A stretch of 64,000 nucleotides of DNA from Lysobacter firmicutimachus (lineage in GTDB: Bacteria; Pseudomonadota; Gammaproteobacteria; Xanthomonadales; Xanthomonadaceae), in the NCBI RefSeq assembly GCF_037027445.1, contig NZ_JBANDL010000002.1, forward strand, positions 4,312,001-4,376,000. Direction: 5' to 3'. Position numbers and translations under genes: made by a program. Shown one piece after another: positions 40,172 through 47,329 of the stretch (position 1 is the first letter of the stretch; every line of letters begins with the position of its first letter). Below the pieces are notes generated by a model. That model made no database searches. It was not told where the DNA came from and saw nothing but the letters and a program-made list of their open reading frames with translations.

Positions 40172-40582
40172 ATGCCCACCGAAAGCGCGAACATCCAGGC
40201 CCAGGAGGCCTACGCGATCGCCGACTCCTTCGCCCAGGTGTCGGCGCGCATTCTCGAACTGCGCGTCACCCGCGATCTCGAACCGGAGCAGGCGCGCGCC
40301 CTGGAACGCTCCGAGGACTACCTGGACGCGTTCGTGGTGCTGTTCCGCAACCACGGCATCCAGTTGCTCGGCAAGGGCGCCGCACAGGCCAAGGCCGAGC
40401 TGACCGAGGCGGTCGATTCGGCGCGCGACGCGCTGGACGACATCGCCCAGATCAAGCGCGGGCTGCGCATCGCCGCGGCCGTGGTGACGCTGGCGATCGC
40501 GCTGCAGGCCGGCGAGGCCAAGGCCGTGGTCAAGGCGATCAAGGGCGTGACCGACGCCGCCAAGGAACCGGCCACGGCCTGA
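40172..40582 (+). CDS. Small protein with one membrane segment, partner of the upstream lipoprotein
   Basis: A 136-residue helical protein with a single hydrophobic segment near residues 98-115 (LRIAAAVVTLAIALQAG). No known family. GGAG precedes the ATG by about 8 bases. Coupled to the lipoprotein gene 17 bp upstream, it ends 7 bp before the stop of a gene on the other strand. Confidence 0.65.
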   Translation: MPTESANIQAQEAYAIADSFAQVSARILELRVTRDLEPEQARALERSEDYLDAFVVLFRNHGIQLLGKGAAQAKAELTEAVDSARDALDDIAQIKRGLRIAAAVVTLAIALQAGEAKAVVKAIKGVTDAAKEPATA

Positions 40583-40589
40583 GCGCGGC

Positions 40590-41609
40590 TCAGGCGGCGG
40601 CGTCGAACAGCACCACCGGCTTGCCGAAGCCGCGCGCGCCGGCCATCGCCGCGATCGCTTCGGCGCCGCGTTCGAAGCCGTAGCGCTCGCCGACCACCGG
40701 CTGGATGCGCGCGCGTTCGACTTCGGCCAGGAAGGCTTCGAAGTCGCGCCGGCTGCCGACGCTGACGCCGTGGATGTTGAGCTGGCGGGCCATGATCGGG
40801 CCGATCAGCTCGCCGTCCACGCGCGTGCCCTGCAGGAAACCGATCACCGCGATGTGAGCGTTGTCGGCGGCGGCGTGCAGCAGGCCGGCGAACGAAGCGC
40901 CGCCGACCACGTCGACGATGCCGTCGACGCCGCGGCCGGCGGTGGCCTCGCGCACCGCCGCAGCCAGGTCGGGGCGGGTGCGGTAATCGATCACCTCGCG
41001 CGCGCCGAGCGCGCGCAGGCGCTCGGCCTTGGCCGCGTCGCCGGTGGTGGCGATCACGTCCAGGCCGCGCGCCGCGGCCAACTGCAAGGCCATCAGCGAC
41101 ACGCTGCCGCTGCCCTGCACCAGCACGCTGGCGCCGGGCGCGAGTTCGAGCTTGCGCAAGGCGCTCCACGCGGTCAGTCCCGACACCGGCAGGGTCGAGG
41201 CCGCCGCATCGTCGAGGAAATCCGGCGCGCGCACCACCGCCGCGGCCGGCAACACGACCCACTGCGCCAACCAGCCGTCGAGCGGGCCGCCGAGCTTGCT
41301 GAGGTGGTTTTCCGATTTGAACGGCCCCGCGATCCAGCGCGTGGTGTAGTGGCCGAGCACGCGCTCGCCCACGGCGAAGTCGTGCACGCCGGCGCCGACG
41401 GCGTCGATCCGGCCGACGCCGTCGGACAGCGGCACGAACGGACGCGGCAACTCCGGCTGGTAGCGACCGCTGGCCAGGGCGTAGTCGCGGTAGTTGACCG
41501 AGGCCGCGGCGACGCGGATGCGCACCTCGCCGGGGCCGGGCCGGGGCTCGGGCAGCGCGACCCGGCGCAGGCTGGCGAGATCGTGGCCTTGCAGTTGGAA
41601 AGCGTCCAT
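40590..41609 (-). CDS. Zinc-type alcohol dehydrogenase / quinone oxidoreductase-like enzyme
   Basis: A 339-residue MDR-family NAD(P)H oxidoreductase. The N-terminal GroES-like domain includes AAASVNYRDYALASGRY, and the Rossmann motif is VLVQGSGSVSLMALQLAAA (about residues 166-184). The zinc-ligand Cys/His cluster of classical alcohol dehydrogenases is not evident, so it fits the zinc-free quinone reductase branch better. The start at 41609 has GGAG 7 bases upstream. It diverges from a LysR gene, the usual arrangement for a regulated detoxifying reductase. Confidence 0.87.
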   Translation of the reverse strand: MDAFQLQGHDLASLRRVALPEPRPGPGEVRIRVAAASVNYRDYALASGRYQPELPRPFVPLSDGVGRIDAVGAGVHDFAVGERVLGHYTTRWIAGPFKSENHLSKLGGPLDGWLAQWVVLPAAAVVRAPDFLDDAAASTLPVSGLTAWSALRKLELAPGASVLVQGSGSVSLMALQLAAARGLDVIATTGDAAKAERLRALGAREVIDYRTRPDLAAAVREATAGRGVDGIVDVVGGASFAGLLHAAADNAHIAVIGFLQGTRVDGELIGPIMARQLNIHGVSVGSRRDFEAFLAEVERARIQPVVGERYGFERGAEAIAAMAGARGFGKPVVLFDAAA

Positions 41610-41658
41610 CGGGTACTCCAGGGGGAGCGGCGCGGCGGCGCCGGGGATGGACAGGCTA

Positions 41659-41718
41659 TTGTTGCGGCATGCGCCGATATAGGATCGTCGCAACAACTCA
41701 TCTTTGAGAATTGCTCAA
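41659..41718. promoter_or_regulatory. Likely LysR binding region between divergent genes
   Basis: Two inverted repeats lie in the 111-bp gap: TTGTTGCG...CGCAACAA (41659-41666 and 41689-41696) and TTGAG-AATTG-CTCAA (41704-41718), the second close to the LysR start. The second has the spaced palindrome shape of a LysR-type box. Confidence 0.5.
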
Positions 41719-41720
41719 CA

Positions 41721-42647
41721 ATGGTCGGCGGCCTGTATTCCGAACTCGAGGCGTTCGAGGCCATCCTCCGCCACGGCAGCTTCTCCGCCGCGGCGCGCCA
41801 GTTGCAGCTGACGCCGGGCGCCGTGACCCGGCGTCTGGCCGCGCTCGAAGCCCGGCTCGGGGTCAAGCTGCTCAATCGTTCGACCCGCCGGCTGAGCCTG
41901 ACCGAGTCGGGCCGCCACTACTACGCGCAGGTCGCGCCGGCGCTGGCGCAGATCCTCGCCGCCGGCGAGCGCGTGCACGACCTGTCGGCGCAGGCGCGCG
42001 GCCAATTGCGGGTGTCGTTGCCGATGAACTTCGGCCGCCTGTACGTGACCCCGCACGTCGGCGAGTTCCTGCGCCGCTGGCCGCAGATCGAACTCGACCT
42101 GCAGTTCGACGACCGCTTCGTCGATCTGATCGGCGAAGGCTTCGACGCCGCGATCCGGATCGGCGCGCTCGACGATTCGCGCCTGGTCGCGCGGCGCATC
42201 GCCCAGACCCGGCGCATCCTGGTGGCCGCCCCGTCCTACCTGCAGCGGCGCGGCGCGCCGGCCGCGCCGGGCGCGCTGATCGAGCACGACTGCCTGCACT
42301 ACACCCTGTTCCGCGATACGCCGGCCTGGGAGTTCCAGCGCGCGGGCGAACCGCTGCGGGTGCCGGTGCGCGGCCGGCTCAAGGCCAACTACGGCGTGCC
42401 CCTGGTCGAGGCCGCGCTGCGCGGCGAAGGCATCCTGCAGACCGCGACTTTCGCGGTGGCCGACGAACTCGCCGACGGCCGCTTGGTCGAGGTGCTGCCG
42501 GACTGGAGCCTGCGGCCGATCGGCATCTACGCGGTGTACCCGAGCCGCGAGTACCGGCCGCGCAAGGTCGAGGCCTTCATCGATTTCGTCGAACAGACCA
42601 TCGGCCAGCCGGCGCGCTGGGACCGGGTCATCGCCGGCGACCGCTGA
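41721..42647 (+). CDS. LysR-family transcriptional regulator
   Basis: A 308-residue LTTR. The N-terminal winged helix-turn-helix reads FEAILRHGSFSAAARQLQLT then TRRLAALEARLGVKLLNRST (residues about 10-55). The C-terminal substrate-binding domain follows (DAAIRIGALDDSRLVARRI). The subgroup with LSLTESGRHYYAQ often controls a neighbouring oxidoreductase gene. It is divergent from the quinone-reductase-like gene, its probable target. Confidence 0.92.
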   Translation: MVGGLYSELEAFEAILRHGSFSAAARQLQLTPGAVTRRLAALEARLGVKLLNRSTRRLSLTESGRHYYAQVAPALAQILAAGERVHDLSAQARGQLRVSLPMNFGRLYVTPHVGEFLRRWPQIELDLQFDDRFVDLIGEGFDAAIRIGALDDSRLVARRIAQTRRILVAAPSYLQRRGAPAAPGALIEHDCLHYTLFRDTPAWEFQRAGEPLRVPVRGRLKANYGVPLVEAALRGEGILQTATFAVADELADGRLVEVLPDWSLRPIGIYAVYPSREYRPRKVEAFIDFVEQTIGQPARWDRVIAGDR

Positions 42648-42795
42648 GCGGCGGCGCGCGGCGCGGAACCAAGCGCGCGCGGCAACGCTCCAAGCGCCGT
42701 CCCGCCACCGCGCCGGCGGCCCGGCCCTCATGCGCTTTTCGCGCCGGCGGGCCAAAGCTGGCGACCCGGCTCATCCCTCCTTCGCTGCGCCCACG

Positions 42796-45489
42796 ATGCC
42801 CGTTTCCGACGAATCCGCCGCCGCTCCGCCCGCGCCCGCCTGGCGCCGCGCCCTGTCGATGCTGGCGAGCCTGGCGATCCTGGCCCTGGCCCTGCATGCC
42901 CTGGCCGGCGAGTTCAGTGCCCAGGGCTATCGTGCGATCCGCCACGCCGTGGCCCGGATCGACGACGCGCGCGTGGCCGCCGCGCTGCTGCTGGGCCTGG
43001 CCAGTTACGCCTGCCTGGTCGGCTTCGACGCGATCGGCCTGCGCCGCAGCGCCGGCCGGGTCAAACCGTTGCGCCTGGTGGTCACCGCGTTTCTCGCCAA
43101 CGCGGTCGGCCACACCCTGGGCTTCGCCGCGCTGACCGGCGGCGCCGTGCGCCTGCGCGGCTACGGTGCGGCCGGCTTGTCGCTGGCCGACATCGGCCAG
43201 GTGGTGTTGATGAGCACCCTGGGTTTCGTGTTCGGCGCCTGGCTGTTGCTGGCCGGCGCGCTGTCGCTCGAGCCGGCGCCGGCCGCCGCGTTGCTGCCGC
43301 TGAGCGAAGCGGCGATCCGCGCGCTCGGCGCGGCGCTGGCGCTGGGCTTTCTCGCCCTGCTGGCGCTGGCTGGGCGCCACGGCCGCAAGCTGAGCCTGCG
43401 CGGCCATGCGCTGTGGCTGCCCGATCGCAATACCGTGCTGCGGGTGTCGGCGCTGAGCGTGGTCGAACTGATGCTCGCCGGCGGCGCCCTGTACGTGTTG
43501 CTGGCGCCGGCGCTGCCGCAGGCCGGGGGCGGTTGGTTCGGCTTCCTCGGCTTCGTCGGCCTGTATCTGGTCGCGGTGGTCGCCGGCCTGGTGTCGAGCG
43601 TGCCGGCCGGGATCGGCGTATTCGAATGGAGCCTGCTCAAGTTGCTGCCCGGCGTCGCCCCGGCCAGTCTGCTCGCCGCGGCGCTGGTCTACCGCATCAC
43701 TTACTACGCCCTGCCGCTGGCGCTGGCGACCCTGCTCGGCGCGGTCGGCGCCTTGCGCGGACCGGTCGCGCGCCGCGCCGGCGCGGCGCGCAGCCTGTGG
43801 CTGGCGATCCGGCCCTGGCTGCCGCATCTGATCGCGCTGGCCGCGTTCGTGCTCGGCGCCGCGCTGATCCTCGACGGCACCCTGCCCAAGCCGCGCCATC
43901 GCCTCAGCGGCGCGCCGCTGCCGCTGGTGGAAACCTCGCAGCTGCTCGCCAGCCTCGGCGGCGTGGGCCTGCTGTTGATCGGCCAAGGCCTGCAGCGACG
44001 CAGCCATGCCGCCTGGGCGCTGGCCCTGGCGGTCTGCGTGCTGATGCCGCTGCCGTCGTGGCTGCGCGGCGGCCACCTGGCGCTGGCGCTGGCGCCGCCG
44101 CTGGTCGCGCTGGCGCTGTGGGCGGCGCGGCGCGAGTTCTACCGCGAGGGCGCGCTGCTCGACGAGGCCTGGTCGTGGCCGTGGTTGCGCAATCTCGGCC
44201 TGGTCCTGGTCGCCGCGTTCTGGCTGCTGTTCTTCGCCTACAGCCACGTCGAGTACCGCAACGAGCTGTGGTGGGAGTTCCTGATCTCCGGCAATGCCCC
44301 GCGCGCGTTGCGGGCGATGCTGCTGGTCAGCGTGGCGGTGATCGCGTTCGGCCTGGCGCGCCTGCTGCACGCGACCCGCGCGCCGCTGCCGGCGGCCGAC
44401 GAAGCGCAGCTGGCGGCGATCCGGCCGATCCTCGCCGGGGCCGACGACAGTCAGGCGCATCTGGCCCTGCTCGGCGACAAGGCCTTGCTGCTCGACGAAG
44501 CGCAACGCGGCTTCGCCATGATGCAGCGCTACGGCGGTTCGCTGGTGGCGATGGGCGACCCGGTCGGTCCGCCCGACGTCGCACGCGCGCTGATCTGGCG
44601 TTTTCGCGAAGAAGCCGACCGGCTCGGCGTGCGGCCGGTGTTCTATCAGGTCGGCGAACAGCACTGGCAGACCTATCTCGACCTCGGCCTGAGCCTGGTC
44701 AAGCTCGGCGAAGAGGCGCTGGTGCCGCTGCGCGACTTCGGCCTGCAGGGCGCGCAGCGCGCCGAACTGCGCCAGGCCTGGAACCGCGGCAAGCGCGCCG
44801 GGCTGTCGCTGCGCATCGTCCCGGCCGAGCAGGTCGAGCCGTGGCTGCCGGTCTTGCAACGCATCTCCGACGACTGGCTGGAGCACAAGGCCGGCGAAGA
44901 GAAAGGCTTCTCGCTCGGCCATTTCGACCCGGCCTATCTGCGCCGGCTGCCGTTGGCGGTGGTGGAATGCGAAGGCCGCGCGGTGGCCTTCGCCAATCTG
45001 TGGACCGCGACCAACGGCCGCGAGCTGTCGGTGGACCTGATGCGCCACGCCGCCGACGCGCCCAAGGGCTGCATGGATTTCCTGTTCGCCGAACTGATGC
45101 TGTGGGGCCGGGAACAAGGCTTCGAGCGCTTCTGCCTCGGCATGGCGCCGCTGTCGGGCTTGCCGCAACATCGCCTGGCCGGACGCTGGAACCGCTTCGC
45201 CAACCTGGTCGCCCGCCACGGCGAGCGCTTCTACGGCTTCACCGGCCTGCGCCGGTTCAAGGCCAAGTTCGACCCGATCTGGCGCACCCGCTATCTCGCC
45301 GCGCCGGGCGGCATGCATCTGCCGGCGGCCTTGCTCGACGTGACCCGATTGATCTCGCTCGATCCGCGCCGCGACGACGAACGCCGGCCTGCGCGACTGC
45401 CGCTGGGCGCGCCGCCTCAGGGCGCGGCGGACGCGGCCGGCGCGGCGATGCCCGCCGCCGACAACACCCGCGCGGCGACGCCGTCGTAA
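42796..45489 (+). CDS. mprF: Bifunctional lysylphosphatidylglycerol synthase/flippase MprF
   Basis: An 897-residue inner-membrane protein. The N-terminal half has about a dozen transmembrane helices (flippase). The C-terminal DUF2156 catalytic domain (about residues 535-880) transfers an amino acid from aminoacyl-tRNA to phosphatidylglycerol; characteristic parts are RRLPLAVVECEGRAVAFANL, VDLMRHAADAPKGCMDFLFA and GFTGLRRFKAKFDPIWRTRY. The modification lowers surface negative charge and raises resistance to cationic peptides. Whether Lys or Ala is used cannot be told. The start is uncertain (42796 or ATG 42730), and neither has a good ribosome site. Its last 73 bp overlap the 3' end of the opposing acvB-like gene. 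Confidence 0.9.
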   Translation: MPVSDESAAAPPAPAWRRALSMLASLAILALALHALAGEFSAQGYRAIRHAVARIDDARVAAALLLGLASYACLVGFDAIGLRRSAGRVKPLRLVVTAFLANAVGHTLGFAALTGGAVRLRGYGAAGLSLADIGQVVLMSTLGFVFGAWLLLAGALSLEPAPAAALLPLSEAAIRALGAALALGFLALLALAGRHGRKLSLRGHALWLPDRNTVLRVSALSVVELMLAGGALYVLLAPALPQAGGGWFGFLGFVGLYLVAVVAGLVSSVPAGIGVFEWSLLKLLPGVAPASLLAAALVYRITYYALPLALATLLGAVGALRGPVARRAGAARSLWLAIRPWLPHLIALAAFVLGAALILDGTLPKPRHRLSGAPLPLVETSQLLASLGGVGLLLIGQGLQRRSHAAWALALAVCVLMPLPSWLRGGHLALALAPPLVALALWAARREFYREGALLDEAWSWPWLRNLGLVLVAAFWLLFFAYSHVEYRNELWWEFLISGNAPRALRAMLLVSVAVIAFGLARLLHATRAPLPAADEAQLAAIRPILAGADDSQAHLALLGDKALLLDEAQRGFAMMQRYGGSLVAMGDPVGPPDVARALIWRFREEADRLGVRPVFYQVGEQHWQTYLDLGLSLVKLGEEALVPLRDFGLQGAQRAELRQAWNRGKRAGLSLRIVPAEQVEPWLPVLQRISDDWLEHKAGEEKGFSLGHFDPAYLRRLPLAVVECEGRAVAFANLWTATNGRELSVDLMRHAADAPKGCMDFLFAELMLWGREQGFERFCLGMAPLSGLPQHRLAGRWNRFANLVARHGERFYGFTGLRRFKAKFDPIWRTRYLAAPGGMHLPAALLDVTRLISLDPRRDDERRPARLPLGAPPQGAADAAGAAMPAADNTRAATPS

Positions 45490-46826
45490 TCGCCGCCGAG
45501 GTGGTGGTCGCCCGGCAGCGCGGCGCGCTGCGCCGCTTGCGCCGGCAAGCGCGGACACAGCGCGTCGCCGTCGTCGCGACCGTACAGGCACAAGGTGCGC
45601 GCCGCCGGCATGCGCGCGACTTCCGGCGCGATCGGCAGACCGCGGTCGCTGCCGCCGATCCAATTGCTGAGGTGGAATTCGTACTCGGCCTTCTGCCCGG
45701 GCGAGATCAGCGCCGTGCCGCGCACGGCGGCGCGCACGTCCGGCGCGAGGCGGTTATAGGCCGCCGGCAGCACGTCGGCGCCTTGCGAGAAACCGATCAG
45801 CAGCACGCGCGGCCGACGCCACTGCGCGCGGTAGTAGCGCACGATGCGCTCGAGGTCGGCGGCGAAGCTCTGCGGCGTGCGCGGGGTCCAGAAATAGCGC
45901 AGCGAATCGACTCCGACCGTGGGCACGCCGGCGCGGCCCAGCCTCGCGGCGACGCTGCGGTCGAAATCGGCCCAGCCGCCGTCGCCGGAAACGAAGATCG
46001 CGAAGCTGTCGGCGTTGCCGCCGGCCGCGGCCGCGGCTTCGACCAGCGGCAGGCCGTGCAGGTCGGGCGGCGGCGGCGGCAGGCTGACATGGCGCTGTGC
46101 GCCCAGCGCGATCAACGCCGCGCGCAGCCCCGGGGTGGCGTCGCCGCGCGCGCTGCGGGCGAAACGCCGCGCCTGCGGCACCGCAGCGACGAAACGCTCG
46201 ACTTCGTCGGCCGTACAGGCCCGCGCCTGCGCCGGGTCGGCCGCGACCAGCCACGGCAGGCTCAGCGGCGCCGCTTGCAGGCGTGCGTACGCGCCTTCGG
46301 CGCGCAGCCGCAGCGCGCCGCCCGCGCACAGCGCGCGCGCCGGCGCGATGCTGGGGCAGAAACCTTCGGACACGGCGCCCGCGAACAAACCGGCATGGCC
46401 CTGGGCGGCGATCGCATACGCCCACGCCGCCCCTTCGCCGTCACCGAGCAACAGCGGCAGGCGGTAAGTCGGCAAGCGGTAATAGGCCTGCAGGAAACGC
46501 GAGAAGTTTTCCACGTCGCCGGCGGAGAACGCGCAGTCGCCGCCGTCGCGGCGCAAGGCCGCCTGCAGCGCGCGCAGATCGATCTGCGCGACCAGGGCAC
46601 CGTCGCCGGCCAACGCCTCCAGGCGCGCCCGCCGCGCGCGCGCATCGCCGTCGCCGGCGAACCACAGCACCACCCGCCGCACTTCGCCGGCCGGCAACCG
46701 CACTGTCGCGCGCTGGAAGCGGCCGTGCGAAACCGTGGCCGCCGCAGGCGCGGCCACGGCCGCGCCCGCGACGAACGCACACAGCAGGCACAGCAGGAAG
46801 GACGCGAAGCGGATCGGTGCGGGCAT
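45417..46826 (-). CDS. AcvB/VirJ-like periplasmic protein
   Basis: A 469-residue protein with a signal peptide (to about residue 25) and the VirJ-type alpha/beta-hydrolase domain. The first half is a degenerate hydrolase-like copy (LLLGDGEGAAWAYAIAAQG). The second has FVSGDGGWADFDRSVAARLG, the nucleophile elbow IGFSQGADV (about residue 343) and a late HHLGGDYD. In Agrobacterium, AcvB hydrolyses lysyl-phosphatidylglycerol and is encoded with the LPG synthase. Here it converges on mprF with overlapping 3' ends, so a synthase/hydrolase pair for LPG homeostasis is a reasonable reading. Confidence 0.83.
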   Translation of the reverse strand: MPAPIRFASFLLCLLCAFVAGAAVAAPAAATVSHGRFQRATVRLPAGEVRRVVLWFAGDGDARARRARLEALAGDGALVAQIDLRALQAALRRDGGDCAFSAGDVENFSRFLQAYYRLPTYRLPLLLGDGEGAAWAYAIAAQGHAGLFAGAVSEGFCPSIAPARALCAGGALRLRAEGAYARLQAAPLSLPWLVAADPAQARACTADEVERFVAAVPQARRFARSARGDATPGLRAALIALGAQRHVSLPPPPPDLHGLPLVEAAAAAGGNADSFAIFVSGDGGWADFDRSVAARLGRAGVPTVGVDSLRYFWTPRTPQSFAADLERIVRYYRAQWRRPRVLLIGFSQGADVLPAAYNRLAPDVRAAVRGTALISPGQKAEYEFHLSNWIGGSDRGLPIAPEVARMPAARTLCLYGRDDGDALCPRLPAQAAQRAALPGDHHLGGDYDGVAARVLSAAGIAAPAASAAP

Positions 46827-46996
46827 GGCCGGGTCTCCTCGATCCCGTCTTATACCGGGCCCGGCGTACCGGCCAGCGCGAAGATCCGGCAGCGGCCGCC
46901 GCGCACGGCAATACGCCCCCGCAACGGCGCAGGATCGGCAAAGCCGCCCGGTGCGGCCGCCGCCGGCGGCCCGGCCCGGGGCCTTACACTTGGCCG

Positions 46997-47329
46997 ATGC
47001 CGACCCCCACTCCGCCCGTGCTGGTGCTCAGCACCTGCCCCGACCAGGCCAGCGCCGACGCCATCGCCCAGACCCTGGTCGAGGAACGCTTGGCCGCTTG
47101 CGTCACCCGCCTGCCCGGCGCGCGCTCGACCTACCGCTGGCAGGGCGAGATCGAGCAGGCCGACGAAGTGCAGTTGCTGATCAAGACCCGGGTCGCGGTC
47201 TATCCGGCCCTGATCGAACGCCTGATCGAACTGCATCCGTATGAACTGCCGGAGGTTCTCGTGGTCGAACCGCGCGACCACTACCGCCCTTACGGCTTAT
47301 GGGTGAACGAGCAGACCCCCGACCGATGA
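46997..47329 (+). CDS. cutA: Divalent cation tolerance protein CutA
   Basis: A 110-residue trimeric CutA1 protein of ferredoxin-like fold. Family markers are LVEERLAACVTRLPGARSTY, RWQGEIEQADEVQLLIKTR and HPYELPEVLVVEP. It was named for copper sensitivity in E. coli, but its biochemical job is unsettled. The gene ends at a TGA overlapping the ATG of dsbD (ATGA), a cutA-dsbD arrangement found widely in proteobacteria. Confidence 0.95.
   Translation: MPTPTPPVLVLSTCPDQASADAIAQTLVEERLAACVTRLPGARSTYRWQGEIEQADEVQLLIKTRVAVYPALIERLIELHPYELPEVLVVEPRDHYRPYGLWVNEQTPDR

Noticed and set aside
42628..45663. A 1011-codon Gln/Arg-rich minus-strand frame opposite mprF
   Set aside because: Composition-driven antisense frame; mprF domains are clear on the plus strand.
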